The notes: a model not told the origin generated them from the sequence alone. Positions 42,501 to 52,144 are shown, counted from the first letter of the stretch. The stretch: 64,000 bases of DNA from Paenibacillus baekrokdamisoli (GCF_003945345.1 NZ_AP019308.1:5101501-5165500), one strand, 5' to 3'. Numbers and translations: made by a program.

Positions 42501-44806
42501 GTTGAAAAATCCATCGGATGATCAAATACGACCGCGACCACCGTACTCTGAAGGGATACAGCACCTAGAACCTTAGGACTTGAGGAATCCTTAACGGCTG
42601 TGACTATCCACTGTTGAGTTGTGCCGTTCTCTGCAGTAACCGTATACGTAACCGGTTGACTCAGATTAGCGGTTGCGCCGCTGGCAGGAGAAACGGTAGC
42701 ACCTTTCGATAGCTCGATAGAGGGCTGAACGGACGTGACATCATCCGCAGCTTCAACGTAAAGTGTCACCTTATGCTGAATAGAATCAATGATAGCCGGG
42801 CCCGTCAGTACGTCGGCGTTAAAACCAACAATATCATTTAGGGACTCTGGGTCAGCTATCTTACCTTGAACCGTCCACGTTTGTGGCTGTCCATTCTGAG
42901 AAGTAATAGTGTACGTAACCGGCGATGCGAAATTCTGAGGAACACTCGTCCCAGGACTTATTGTCGCGCCGGGTGAAATCCCAATGTGAGGGATTAATTC
43001 ATTTAATTTTGTTCCATACTTTACCTTAAAAGTAACCGTATGTGCCAAAACATTAATATCAGGCTTTCCTTCCATCCCTGAAACGCTTAAGGAGACGATA
43101 TTATTCTCATTATTCGTATAAGGCAGCCCAACTGTAGCCCATGAGTCTTTGACAACCGCAATAATCGCATTCTTCTGCTCATCGGGAAGAACTAAATCAC
43201 CTGCCGCTAATACAAAGGAATCCCTTGCCGCTTCAAATCCGGATGTAGGAGTTAGGTAGGAAGTCAAAGCACCATAAGTAATTTGTCCAAGCAACGCACG
43301 CCCTTGTCCCTGTAATGCAGGCAATGCATCGATACCCTTTGCAATTAAATAAGCAGCATGATTTGGAATTCCGCTATTCAAATGAACGCCGCCATTGTCA
43401 TGTTCGGCATCCTCAGCAAGATTCACATAGCCTGACATCGAGGATGGCTGCGACGGCATTCCCCGATCGGGTCTCTCCAAATCGCGAAGCACGCCATTGC
43501 CGCCCGCAATTCCTGTATCTTCACCGATTGCCCAATCCTGCGAGTCGAATACAGCTGCCATAATGTCGGAGATGGATTCATTCAGCGCACCGGATTGGCC
43601 GGAATACTCAAGGTTGGCCGAGTACTCCGTTACCGCATGCGTCAATTCATGCGCAATTACGTCGTTCGCGCAAGTTAAACACTCAAACTGCTGTTTTCCG
43701 TCCCCGTAAACGATCTCATGCCCGTCCCAGAATGCGTTGTCGATCGCACCTGCATTTACGACAGAGATAATCGACATTCCCTTGCCATCCAAACTGTTCC
43801 GGTTATAACGCTCAGCATAGAAATCGTATACTTGGCCGGCGAAATAATGAGCATCGACAGCTTCAGAATCGGCAAAGGTTGTCGTCGAAGAGCCGATTGG
43901 GAAGAACGGATTCTCATCGTCGTAAGTTTCGATTACACCTGTTTCCGAGCCGTTCTCAATGCGATACATCGGCTTTGTTTTATCCGTTAGATAGAACATA
44001 TCTTGATTTTTCGTGATATTGATAATCCTAGGGGTACCGTAATATCCACTGCCCGTACCAGTCGCACTTCCTGCCGAAGCAGCCTGCTCCATACGGCTAA
44101 ATTTTTTGAGAACGGCCCCAGTATGGGCGTCAACAAATCCGATCCAACGGTCTAAAGTCGGTTGAATATACTCCAAATCTATGCGGTATGCGAGATAATA
44201 GTTTCCGTTGAAAGGGTAAACCATTAACTCTGTTTTGGGCTTTTCTAGTTCTCGAGATGCGAATTGTCCGCCAAGTGTAATTGAGTACCCGGCCTCCTTT
44301 TCGACATCCAGCTGAAATGTGCTCGCTGCTTGGGCAGCATCAATCGTTGGCTGAATATCAATTGAAATGCCATCAAGCTCTGTTGAAGAGTCATTCGTAA
44401 TTGCGTACATCTGCATATTCGTACCTACGTGTGCAGTTATATACTTCCCGTATACGGGTAATCCTTGATATTGTTGCTGCAGTAAATAATGTTGTTTGCC
44501 CAGATCATCACTCGTTTTCTTTACAAGCTTGAGCTTGTTTTGTGTTGGAACAAGGCCATGAGCTTGGCGGTTTGAAGAAAAATAGTTAATAACATCCGAA
44601 TCCGACTGTATCGGACCGGAAAGCTTCCCCTGCAGCATGCGTGGAGCTTCTACAGAATTCAGCAAATCTTCCGCTACTAATGTGTTATTAATTGAACTGC
44701 TTAAATTGTTGAATTCTGAAGCTGATACCGGTGCTACTAAACTGGATAACATAATTATTGTTGCCAAAATTAATGAAAAATACGACTTCAGACGTGTCGA
44801 TGGCAC
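39503..44806 (-). CDS. SLH-anchored M4 (thermolysin-type) metalloprotease, multidomain
   Basis: 1767 residues. Signal peptide to about 29; FTP and PepSY propeptide domains to ~230; M4 peptidase with HELTH at 386-390 and the third zinc ligand Glu410 in LNESISD, exactly the thermolysin spacing. Next come two DUF5018-like modules (VSGMEGKPDINVLAHTVTF type), a putative propeller (~950-1290) and a Gly-rich linker (GGGGSTGGGGGFIPG) near 1300. The ~240-residue module shared with the Ig-repeat SLH protein and three SLH domains close the chain. A wall-bound protease; GTG start with GGGGGA ahead. Confidence 0.9.
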   Translation of the reverse strand: MPSTRLKSYFSLILATIIMLSSLVAPVSASEFNNLSSSINNTLVAEDLLNSVEAPRMLQGKLSGPIQSDSDVINYFSSNRQAHGLVPTQNKLKLVKKTSDDLGKQHYLLQQQYQGLPVYGKYITAHVGTNMQMYAITNDSSTELDGISIDIQPTIDAAQAASTFQLDVEKEAGYSITLGGQFASRELEKPKTELMVYPFNGNYYLAYRIDLEYIQPTLDRWIGFVDAHTGAVLKKFSRMEQAASAGSATGTGSGYYGTPRIINITKNQDMFYLTDKTKPMYRIENGSETGVIETYDDENPFFPIGSSTTTFADSEAVDAHYFAGQVYDFYAERYNRNSLDGKGMSIISVVNAGAIDNAFWDGHEIVYGDGKQQFECLTCANDVIAHELTHAVTEYSANLEYSGQSGALNESISDIMAAVFDSQDWAIGEDTGIAGGNGVLRDLERPDRGMPSQPSSMSGYVNLAEDAEHDNGGVHLNSGIPNHAAYLIAKGIDALPALQGQGRALLGQITYGALTSYLTPTSGFEAARDSFVLAAGDLVLPDEQKNAIIAVVKDSWATVGLPYTNNENNIVSLSVSGMEGKPDINVLAHTVTFKVKYGTKLNELIPHIGISPGATISPGTSVPQNFASPVTYTITSQNGQPQTWTVQGKIADPESLNDIVGFNADVLTGPAIIDSIQHKVTLYVEAADDVTSVQPSIELSKGATVSPASGATANLSQPVTYTVTAENGTTQQWIVTAVKDSSSPKVLGAVSLQSTVVAVVFDHPMDFSTLGNAANYKLESLISSYSNPQITKVEVDCQKSNIVYLTTSALVSQNGYKLTVTNLKGTNGYGIRPDSTMGYFLTDDTVQPVISTARIKGKQLALTFNEYIQGAYGASISTFKVEVNNAVVQVDSITSVGRRVLLTLSKEVSQADRVNVSYVPSPYVGEVTDLSGNIIPSFSKLEVINRTNSSKPSAGAGWVQINNSTKQIIKHPTKPVIYAIFGNSYEVVAANIETGATKTITLDRQPERVYVSGGKLYVALVDQPHSYDWWKKDQTGSIAILNEETLQKMDQFNVPIDPFDIVVDANGIIYVSSGSGQWTNFTSFSSITKSLIDNVTIRQRSYLQYSSPNRIYSIDTDSSPRDISAYNLNSSGQFTDPKSIIGGYDSPYHGDYPMSTFLQISPDNKYLFNGAGTIFTSAPVKANDMIYVRTIEAFNSIVFSDDLTKFYTLSGQTLRIYNYATFALEKQIAMPYTAFNILPGYKSDELLVAYRENGGTTIVTYSLKQSSPTIARSQSIAEQPAVAAAAANVTINACPITTGGGSNGGGGSTGGGGGFIPGGGGGGGMVVVTPTPTIEPTVTLDPNDLSVTKGVDSKGNTEIFFKPDPDKLQQAFLDAQKGVNLYEKEHGGTVVPKIIIPVGGLDHSLTVELPASTFIQANKIASKAIIVVQSSDITYELPVQALNGDNLIKAWGSDVNLDSIRIKLVIEKIDSSLSDLIRKQLVVEGFKALTDSINFAITLDKQGISKEMTDFNGIYVTRSFTLNTKDDASHITALVYDAETKTSGFVPAFVRKEGEKTILDIKAPHNSIYTVASSFKSFKDMDGHWAKNDIEIMASKKIVLGITDTEFNPDKKVTRAEFAALLVRSLGLAIPQTSSLRFIDVEQKAWYARTVSVAAQTGLITGDPKGRFAPDGIITRQEMAVMIGRAIKYVRENGNLENTDKKAINTDTLKDSTSIPKWAAEDIKDMLERGIMESGMDGKFEPALPVTRANAVVALKRMLQQLSFISK

Positions 44807-44866
44807 CCTAGCTTCCCCCTTAAAATATAAAATAAATAATATATTGGAAAAAATTCCCCACCTCTC

Positions 44867-44895
44867 AATATAGTATATTCCCTTTCCTATGACAA
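44867..44895 (-). promoter_or_regulatory. Promoter of the M4-SLH protease gene
   Basis: Minus-strand -35 TTGTCA (44890-44895), 17-base spacer, -10 TATATT (44867-44872). Leader of about 60 bases. Confidence 0.65.
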
Positions 44896-44951
44896 TGAAT
44901 TTTCAATAGATTAATAATTAGCTGCTGATTATTTGTGGGTAAAACATAAAG

Positions 44952-45001
44952 ACCAAAAAAATCCATCAAAACCACATTTTTTGTGGCTTTGATGGATTTG
45001 T
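44952..45001 (-). terminator. Terminator of the SLH-GH18 gene
   Basis: AAATCCATCAAA (44959-44970) pairs with TTTGATGGATTT (44988-44999) with inner ACCACA/TGTGG pairing; seven U on the minus strand. Confidence 0.92.
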
Positions 45002-45101
45002 AATGGAGAATGCGGGATTATGCTTAACCCACTTTTGGAACAGGCCTGCATGACTAAGCAACGGTTACTGATCAGGCATTCCTAAAGAAGCCCCTTCAAC
45101 G

Positions 45102-48100
45102 TTACCCATTGATCCAATAATCGATAAACTGTTGTCTTTCCGTTTCGTCATCTTTAGATTTCTCCCACCACCATACGCCCGAACCAGCAACTTTTGCCCC
45201 TGCTGCAATGGCATCATTTACGGCAATAGAGTGGTTCATGGAGTTCTCATAGATGGGATGATAGATATCAATGTCATCCACTCCGACAGCGAGCGGTATT
45301 AATTCGCAATTCGTGGAGCTTAACGCATTGCTGATTCGAATTGTATTTTCTTTAATAGCCAACTGGTAGGAAGCCGCATCCGTAGTAAAAGGATTTGCCG
45401 GCCACGGGTCACCTGGCTCATCTGCACCTGTGTCATAATCCATCATGATGATCATATCCAGCAGCGCACCGTATTGCGACAATTCACTATCCGGCATATA
45501 TTGCGGGAATGGGTTTCCACAGATGGAGAGATGCTTGCCAGGGCCGATGGCTGCCCGCACTTTGACAATTAAAGCTCGATAGTCATTGGCTGATGCACCC
45601 GATCTCAGCGGTTCAAAATCGATGTTGATGCCATCTAAGGCAAAAGTTTCGACAAAATACTTAGCTTTGGCCGCTATTTTGTCTTGCATGGTTGCTTTGT
45701 CAACGGCTGGAGTGTGTAAGACACCTTTTCTATCGGTCCAAGGTAAATTCTGTATATGCATAAAACTGTTCCCGCTTAAAGCACCGATTAATTTAATATC
45801 CGGGTTAGTCGCTCTCGACACGGTCACCCAATGTTGAAGCTCTGCGTATGCGGCGGGATCAAGCGTTCCGTCTATCGCCCCTCCGTCGATTGTATCCTCA
45901 AAGGTGGCCGTATTGGCAACTCGATCGAAAAATCCTACGTCTATCATTTGATATTTAATTTGATAAGAAGTCATTTTATTGACCGTCTGCTGAATAAAGA
46001 GATCTGTTCGAGGGAACATCACCCATTCAGGATTCAAGAACGTAACATTATTCGTCCGATAAGCAGGCGGCTGCGCCCATGCTTGAACTTCACTATAGTG
46101 ATTATTCGGATTAAATTGCCCATTTTGTTTGGTGCCTCCATTGGAGTAGACCCTTAAATACCGTGCCTTAACGGTAGCGAATTGAATGGCTTTACCGCCG
46201 CTCGTTTCCGCATATTCCAAGTCCGTGCCTGTTCCCAAAGCCGCGGAATTATCCGTATCATTATTATAAACAGTCGTAGACGTGGTGAATGTGGAATCAT
46301 TGGATAACTGAACGATAACGTCATGGTAGGTTCTACCGTCCCCGTAGTAATGCCAGAGGTTAACGGTATTGATATCGTAGCTTGTGCCAAAGTCAATTTG
46401 GATATAGTTCAACCCGGGTCCTGCGTCTGTTATTTGATCCAGATTATCTGTAATACCATCTGTAGCGTAGCCAGCACCATCTAAGGTAACATTTGAAGTT
46501 AGGCTTTTCTCGAAAGCTACATTTTTCGGTTTAACCGGTGATGATATGGGTACTACCGGAGTTGCGGGTCTTGTCGCAGACGTCCATGCTTCTACTTCAA
46601 CATAATGGTTATACGCACTTAGACCTCCATTTTTTTTCGTACTGCCATTGGAGTAAATTCTTAAATATCTCGCATTAACCGCAGGAACGGCAATTGCTTT
46701 TCCTTCCTCGGATTCTGCGTATTCAGCGTCTGTGCCTGTACCTAAACCCGCAGAACCGTCTGCATCATTATTGAAAACCGTTGTGGACGCAGCAAACGTG
46801 GCATCATTAGATAGCTGAACAATGACATCGTGATAGGTTCTGCCATCACCAAAGTAATGCCAGAGGTAAATGGAATTGATCGTATGGCTTGCACCAAAAT
46901 CAATTTGGATATATTTCAACCCGGATTCAGCCTCGGTTAATAGATCGGTGTTTTCTATTTTTCCGTCAGTCGCAAATGTACTGTCCATTAGAACGGCATT
47001 GGAAGTCAGTTCTTTCCCGACAGCTACGTTAACAGGAATTTGCGGTTTGGGCGGATTTGAAGGCGTCGATGGCGTTGAAATGATAGGTGACTCAGTCGAT
47101 ATTACTTTAGGGTTTGTCTCGAAAGTTGAGCCTTTACCCCCATCGTTTACGGTGGCTTTATCTACGACACCAAGGCCGAGTACCTTCACGATTGCATCAA
47201 GCACCAATGCTGTAATTTTTGCGTCTTTCCCCAAGTTGAGGGAGTTGTCTTTAGCATTCTTCTGGAAATGAAGATTATTTATCGAGCCTTTGGGCACTTC
47301 AATAGCGATGGATTGGGCAAATACGTCAACGTTTTCGAATGTTCCGAGTAACGTTACCTTTGAATTGGCTGGCAATTCTTTAGCTATTTCAATATTCGCA
47401 AAACCGCTTCCGGTGACATTAGATTCTTCTAGGGTTACCGAACAGAGAAGCGTAATTTGCTTAACCGATGTAGAGCCTTCCGCAACGATACGGACTACTC
47501 CGTCTTTTTTGTCCACAATGATCGTAAGTAACACGGAGTCCTTGATGTGAATGGAGTGATCGCCTCCGCCCTTAACGGTAGTCGTTCCGTTAACGGTGAC
47601 ATGGTTAAGGGTTGCATCACCGCTGCCAATTCCTTCAGACAAAATGAGGTTCCCTGTAACTGTTACGTTCTGCAGGGTAACTCCTGTGGCACTGATGACC
47701 ACGTCCCCGTCGATGGTATCCATGCCGGAAACAGGACCGTAAGTACCCGCTTTGTCATATAACGTCGCACTTGAAGTCTCTTTTGCACGAAAAGCTCGGC
47801 TTAAGGATACAACGGCTTCCGCTCTAGTGATCATTCCCTCGGGGCGATAGGTGCCATCGCCATACCCTTTTATCAAGTCTTTGGCTGCGACGGCGGCTAC
47901 TCCAGGTTTACTCCATGTCGCTATTTTCTCCGAATCCTTATAATTGTTTAGAATCTCAAGCTGAGCAGTCGTCGTTTCAAGCTTGAGCAGTTTGTATATG
48001 ATTTGCGCCGCTTCTTGACGGCTGATTGTTTGGCTTGGACGAATAGTATTGTCCGTATACCCGCTTATATAGCCTGCCTTCAAGGCTTTGCCGATCTCAG

Positions 48101-48404
48101 CGTAATCCCAACTGGAGCTATCTACATCCTTAAAATTGAGTGTTGCCGCTTCAACAAATCCGAATGACCGATTTATCATCGTCATAAATTCAGCACGAGT
48201 CACTGATCTGTCCGGCTTGTAGCTACCATCCGGAAAGGCACTAATATAACCTTTGGAAATCCAATCCGTTAACTGCTGCTCAGCCCAATGGCCGCTAATA
48301 TCCGTTGTTTTAGCACCAAATGCCGTTCCGTAGGAGAAAACCGTTGATAAAAGAATGATAAAACAGAGTGAGAAAGAAGTTGTTTTTTTCAATAGCATAA
48401 GCAA
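45102..48404 (-). CDS. SLH-anchored enzyme: SLH x3, discoidin x2, GH18-type domain
   Basis: 1100 residues. Signal peptide, three SLH domains (WAEQQLTDWISKGYISAFPD first), a beta-rich spacer (~200-430), two F5/8 type C (discoidin) carbohydrate-binding modules with near-identical core LWHYxGDGRTYHDVIVQLSN, then a GH18-like barrel at about 790-1100. The catalytic motif is DGINIDFE with D924 and E931; the N at the second Asp place is also seen in spore cortex GH18s. It is a paralogue of the secreted 501-residue enzyme at 55.4 kb. Expected to cut a beta-GlcNAc polymer at the cell surface. A regulator site and a cre-like site lie upstream. Confidence 0.88.
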   Translation of the reverse strand: MLMLLKKTTSFSLCFIILLSTVFSYGTAFGAKTTDISGHWAEQQLTDWISKGYISAFPDGSYKPDRSVTRAEFMTMINRSFGFVEAATLNFKDVDSSSWDYAEIGKALKAGYISGYTDNTIRPSQTISRQEAAQIIYKLLKLETTTAQLEILNNYKDSEKIATWSKPGVAAVAAKDLIKGYGDGTYRPEGMITRAEAVVSLSRAFRAKETSSATLYDKAGTYGPVSGMDTIDGDVVISATGVTLQNVTVTGNLILSEGIGSGDATLNHVTVNGTTTVKGGGDHSIHIKDSVLLTIIVDKKDGVVRIVAEGSTSVKQITLLCSVTLEESNVTGSGFANIEIAKELPANSKVTLLGTFENVDVFAQSIAIEVPKGSINNLHFQKNAKDNSLNLGKDAKITALVLDAIVKVLGLGVVDKATVNDGGKGSTFETNPKVISTESPIISTPSTPSNPPKPQIPVNVAVGKELTSNAVLMDSTFATDGKIENTDLLTEAESGLKYIQIDFGASHTINSIYLWHYFGDGRTYHDVIVQLSNDATFAASTTVFNNDADGSAGLGTGTDAEYAESEEGKAIAVPAVNARYLRIYSNGSTKKNGGLSAYNHYVEVEAWTSATRPATPVVPISSPVKPKNVAFEKSLTSNVTLDGAGYATDGITDNLDQITDAGPGLNYIQIDFGTSYDINTVNLWHYYGDGRTYHDVIVQLSNDSTFTTSTTVYNNDTDNSAALGTGTDLEYAETSGGKAIQFATVKARYLRVYSNGGTKQNGQFNPNNHYSEVQAWAQPPAYRTNNVTFLNPEWVMFPRTDLFIQQTVNKMTSYQIKYQMIDVGFFDRVANTATFEDTIDGGAIDGTLDPAAYAELQHWVTVSRATNPDIKLIGALSGNSFMHIQNLPWTDRKGVLHTPAVDKATMQDKIAAKAKYFVETFALDGINIDFEPLRSGASANDYRALIVKVRAAIGPGKHLSICGNPFPQYMPDSELSQYGALLDMIIMMDYDTGADEPGDPWPANPFTTDAASYQLAIKENTIRISNALSSTNCELIPLAVGVDDIDIYHPIYENSMNHSIAVNDAIAAGAKVAGSGVWWWEKSKDDETERQQFIDYWING

Positions 48405-48431
48405 AACCTCCGTTTGGTTAACCTTTTATGT

Positions 48432-48445
48432 TGATAACGTTTTCA
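48432..48445 (-). promoter_or_regulatory. cre-like CcpA site
   Basis: TGATAACGTTTTCA matches the Bacillus cre consensus at 13 of 14 positions and is nearly palindromic. It lies between the ROK-type site and the SLH-GH18 start, so glucose repression is likely (inferred). Confidence 0.65.
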
Positions 48446-48457
48446 AATTAATTTAAT

Positions 48458-48470
48458 TGTACACTGACCT
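48458..48470 (-). promoter_or_regulatory. ROK-type operator copy (half site)
   Basis: TGTACACTGACCT keeps one arm (GTACACTG) of the AGTACACTGTACT palindrome with the AT-rich TTATTTATTA flank, 54 bases before the SLH-GH18 start. Confidence 0.5.
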
Positions 48471-48484
48471 TATTTATTATTTAT

Positions 48485-48532
48485 AAAGGGGCTTTCCAAT
48501 AGGCCTACAAAGACCTATAGGAAAGCCCCGCT
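48485..48532 (-). terminator. Terminator of the ABC transporter operon
   Basis: GGGGCTTTCC (48488-48497) pairs with GGAAAGCCCC (48520-48529), extended by ATAGG/CCTAT. Confidence 0.85.
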
Positions 48533-48547
48533 GCTTTGATGAATAGA

Positions 48548-50221
48548 CTAGTTACCTTTCATTTTCTTCACATTTCCCTGCCATTTTTCGGTCATGAAAG
48601 CTTGCAGCTTGCTATAACCCATAGCTTGTGCGTCTGATTCGGCTTTGTCCAGAATGGACAGCACATCCGCTTCGCTCTTGGCTACCAGCGCTTTTGCCCG
48701 TACCTCTTTGAAGAGATCGTCAAGCTGTTTCCAGACGATGCCTTCCTCGGAGTCCGGCTGCGGATCCAGATTAATAAATTCCGTGGCATCCGATTGCGTT
48801 TTCCACGTAATCTTAGTCTGCTGCTCCGTTGCCCAACTTCGTTTGTCTTCCGGCAGTGACATTTCAAATTTCGCTTTGGACGAATCGACATAGACAGTGT
48901 TTCCAGCCCATTGGAAATCAGTGATTGCGGCCATTAGCTTATCTCGGCCTTCGCTGTCAGACGTATATTTATCTGTGAATTTCGGAGCGCCATCCGCATC
49001 AAAACCATCCCAATACAATCCTGGAGGACCCCACATGCCCACGCTTTGTCCCTCAGGTCCAGTAAACCAATCCAGAAAAGCGAAAATCGCTTCAGGGTCT
49101 TTAGCAGCCTTAGTAATAACACTAACATTCCAGCCAAGCTGGTTAAACGTACCCGGCCATATTTTATTTTTGTCCAAACCAGACTTATGGATTGGCCAAA
49201 TCATGAAATATCCCGCTTCAGGATCCGCCTTCTTCAAATTGGCATTCCCTGGATCACCATACTTAGTAGGACTGGCTCCGGCAAAGACAGCAACCCGGCC
49301 ATTCAGCACCTTCTCTTTCACTTGATCGGCTGTTTGGTTCATAGCATCCTGTGTCATTAATTTCTCGCGGAACAGTTTATTGGAATATTGCATGGATTCG
49401 CGGAAAACCGGATCCGTGAAGATCGATGTTAAAGTGTTATCCTTAGGTACTCCACGAATGCCGAGGTATTTGACCGAATAATTCTCGCCGAAAGCAGAGA
49501 ACAATACGTCCAAACCGTCCCCTTGTGCACCTAAGCCAACTTCAAACGGAACGACATTCTTATATTTCTCTTTCACCAATTTCAGGTAGTTGTAGAGATC
49601 ATCGGTCGTTTCCAGAGCAGGTGAGCCCAGATCCTTGTAAATTTTCTTGTTGATGACATAACCGGCGTTTCCGTTTGGTCGGCTAGTATACCAGTTCGGG
49701 AATTGGTATAGCTTGCCGTCATCGGATCGGAGCATGTTAATGCCAGCATCCCCCAGCCATTTTTTTAAGTTAGGGTATTTATCTAGGTAATCGTCGAGCG
49801 GCACGAGCATATCGGCTTCACGGAGCTTCTCGACATCCGGACCACGTTCCATCCACATGACATCAGGCAGTTCATTGGACGCGATCATCATATTATATTT
49901 GGTTGCGGCATCACCACCGGATTGTACCGGGGTAATATTCACCTTCTTGTTCTCTTTAATCCATTTGGTTGCCAAATCGTCTCCCCATGGTGGCATTGTG
50001 TACCAGTCATAGTTGCCATAGAAGGAAAATTCCACAGGTTTGGATCCCAAAACAAACTGGCTTTCACTTGGCTTAGCAGTCTCTTCTGGTTGCGTGTTTG
50101 TAGTGTTTGTAGTGTTATTAGCGGTGTTCTTTGTTTTTTCTCCATTGTCCGATGAACATCCGGTCAACGCCGCAACGGCCGTCAGCATTACAATACCCGA
50201 AATCAATAACAGCTTCTTCAT
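48548..50221 (-). CDS. ABC sugar transporter substrate-binding lipoprotein (LplA-like)
   Basis: 557-residue lipoprotein with lipobox LTGC at residue ~22 and a Thr/Asn-rich linker. The large size and motifs (YDWYTMPPWGDDLATKWIKEN, YNMMIASNELPDVMWMERG, WPGTFNQLGWNVSVITKAAKDPEAI) fit the LplA/family 1 oligosaccharide-binding class of Paenibacillus. It captures a glycan outside the membrane for the two permeases encoded upstream in the same operon. No ATPase gene is local; such systems share MsmX. Confidence 0.92.
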   Translation of the reverse strand: MKKLLLISGIVMLTAVAALTGCSSDNGEKTKNTANNTTNTTNTQPEETAKPSESQFVLGSKPVEFSFYGNYDWYTMPPWGDDLATKWIKENKKVNITPVQSGGDAATKYNMMIASNELPDVMWMERGPDVEKLREADMLVPLDDYLDKYPNLKKWLGDAGINMLRSDDGKLYQFPNWYTSRPNGNAGYVINKKIYKDLGSPALETTDDLYNYLKLVKEKYKNVVPFEVGLGAQGDGLDVLFSAFGENYSVKYLGIRGVPKDNTLTSIFTDPVFRESMQYSNKLFREKLMTQDAMNQTADQVKEKVLNGRVAVFAGASPTKYGDPGNANLKKADPEAGYFMIWPIHKSGLDKNKIWPGTFNQLGWNVSVITKAAKDPEAIFAFLDWFTGPEGQSVGMWGPPGLYWDGFDADGAPKFTDKYTSDSEGRDKLMAAITDFQWAGNTVYVDSSKAKFEMSLPEDKRSWATEQQTKITWKTQSDATEFINLDPQPDSEEGIVWKQLDDLFKEVRAKALVAKSEADVLSILDKAESDAQAMGYSKLQAFMTEKWQGNVKKMKGN

Positions 50222-50306
50222 GCTCTAAATCCCCTCTCTCATATTCGAAATTACTTTTCTATGTTCATAAGCCCTAAGGCTTTAAACACCGCATTGTTAG
50301 CCTCGG

Positions 50307-51200
50307 CTATTCTTTCATGGAACCGATTAAGACGCCTTTGACAAAATACTTCTGCACGAATGGATACACCATGACGATCGGCAAGGTAGCAACCATCATC
50401 GTAGCCATCGACAGTGATTTGGAAGTTACACTTTTCATGCGGTCCGCGGCGCTTTGTGCGGCGGAATCGAGCTGCGCCATTTGTTCGGACATGATATTGG
50501 CGTTGAGAATTTGCTTGAGCATCGTTTGAATAGGAAGCAATTTTTCATTCGTAATGTAAATGCTGGGTGTAAACCAATCGTTCCAATGGTAAATGGCGGT
50601 GAAAAGCGACAAGGTGGCGATAACAGGTCCCGACAGCGGAAGAACAATCCGAAGGAAGGTACCCCAATTGCCGCAGCCGTCGATCTTGGCCGACTCATCT
50701 AGCCCTGGGGGCAAACCCATGAAGAAAGTTCGGAATATGATCATGTTCCACACACTGATGAGGCCTGGAATGACCATTACCCAAAACGAATTCGTCAATC
50801 CAACCGCTCTGATCAGCATATAAGAGGGAATCAATCCACCGCTGAAATATAAGGTAACGAGACCGATAATCATGTAAAGCTTGCGCCCCACCAGCTCGCG
50901 TTTAGTCATCCCATAAGCAAAAACTGCTGTACAAAGAATAGATGCGAACGTGCCTATTACCGTTCTTGTAATTGAGACAAGGAAGGCATGCGTAATCCGA
51001 TGATCTTGAAAAACGATATCGTAGTTTTCCAGCGTAAAAGCGCGCGGCCAGAAAGTGACTCCACCTAGGGAAGTATCAAATCCGCTATTAAATGAAATGA
51101 CAAATGAATTCCAAAAAGGATAAAAGGTGACGAACGCAAGCAATGTGAGAATCATATAAATCGACACGGACATAATTCGATCGCCTAAATTGTTTTTCAT
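50307..51200 (-). CDS. ABC sugar permease, YtcP/LplC type
   Basis: Inner-membrane permease of about 297 residues with six helices. The EAA loop that contacts the ATPase is in DESAKIDGCGNWGTFLRIVL; PFVQKYFVKGVLIGSMKE closes the chain as in YtcP. The ATG at 51200 has GGGGG just before; the frame to 51254 would overlap the preceding gene and lacks an RBS. Second gene of the operon. Confidence 0.92.
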   Translation of the reverse strand: MKNNLGDRIMSVSIYMILTLLAFVTFYPFWNSFVISFNSGFDTSLGGVTFWPRAFTLENYDIVFQDHRITHAFLVSITRTVIGTFASILCTAVFAYGMTKRELVGRKLYMIIGLVTLYFSGGLIPSYMLIRAVGLTNSFWVMVIPGLISVWNMIIFRTFFMGLPPGLDESAKIDGCGNWGTFLRIVLPLSGPVIATLSLFTAIYHWNDWFTPSIYITNEKLLPIQTMLKQILNANIMSEQMAQLDSAAQSAADRMKSVTSKSLSMATMMVATLPIVMVYPFVQKYFVKGVLIGSMKE

Positions 51201-51222
51201 CGACAACCCCCGCTTCTTCGTT

Positions 51223-52125
51223 CTACCACAAGCTGTTTCCTGACCTGCGGGCAATAAGATTGGCCATAGTCAGCAAACCGATGCTGATAATCGCTTTATA
51301 CAACCCGACAGCCGTCGCATAAGAAAATCTCGAGCTTTTGATCCCGACCCGAAACACATAGGTATCCAGAACATCAGAGACATCTCTTAAAGCCGGATTA
51401 GTAGCGAGCAGCAAGATATCTTCAAAACCAGCCGTAAGGAGATTGCCGACCGCCAATATCATGAAGATAATAATAACGGGCATAATCGCAGGAATGGTAA
51501 TCAGAAATATTTGCTTTAACTTGCTGGCACCATCAATAGATGCCGCTTCATACATATCGGGGTTCACCCCTGCTATCGCTGCCAAATAGATGATCGAAGC
51601 AAATCCGATTTCTTTCCAGACATTCGAGCTGATCAAGATTCCCCAGAAATAGTCCGATGTCGAAAGCCAATTGATTGGCTCTCTGATTAGATGGAGCGCT
51701 TGAAGCAAAATGTTAACGCTTCCGTTATCAGTAGAAAGCATAGACATTGTGAATCCGGCGACAATAACCCATGACATGAAATGAGGTAAGTAACTTAGCG
51801 TTTGCACGATCCGCTTGAAGGCCACTTTCCGTACTTCATTGAGCATTAGGGCGAGAAGGATCGGCGCCGGAAAACCCACGACGAGTTTCAACAGGCTGAT
51901 CACTATGGTATTACGCATGACGGTCCAAAAATCCGGCGAGTCAAAAAACATTCGAAAATGTTTGAACCCTACCCAGGGACTGTGCCAAAAACCTTTAAAA
52001 ATGTTATAGTCCTGAAAAGCCATCAACGTCCCGTACATCGGGATATAGCTGAAGATAAAGATAAATAAGATCGCTGGAACAACCATCATCTGAATATCCC
52101 ATTGCTTAATTAATCGCTTGATCAA
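51223..52125 (-). CDS. ABC sugar permease, LplB type
   Basis: 300-residue permease, first gene of the three-gene transporter operon. Family start MVVPAILFIFIFSYIPMYG, YNIFKGFWHSPWVGFKHF and the EAA loop YEAASIDGASKLKQIFLITI are all typical of LplB. Partner of the YtcP-like permease; together they import the sugar held by the lipoprotein. A degenerate ROK site and a weak cre-like site lie upstream. Confidence 0.93.
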   Translation of the reverse strand: MIKRLIKQWDIQMMVVPAILFIFIFSYIPMYGTLMAFQDYNIFKGFWHSPWVGFKHFRMFFDSPDFWTVMRNTIVISLLKLVVGFPAPILLALMLNEVRKVAFKRIVQTLSYLPHFMSWVIVAGFTMSMLSTDNGSVNILLQALHLIREPINWLSTSDYFWGILISSNVWKEIGFASIIYLAAIAGVNPDMYEAASIDGASKLKQIFLITIPAIMPVIIIFMILAVGNLLTAGFEDILLLATNPALRDVSDVLDTYVFRVGIKSSRFSYATAVGLYKAIISIGLLTMANLIARRSGNSLW

Positions 52126-52144
52126 ATGTACTCCCCCCGTTGAA

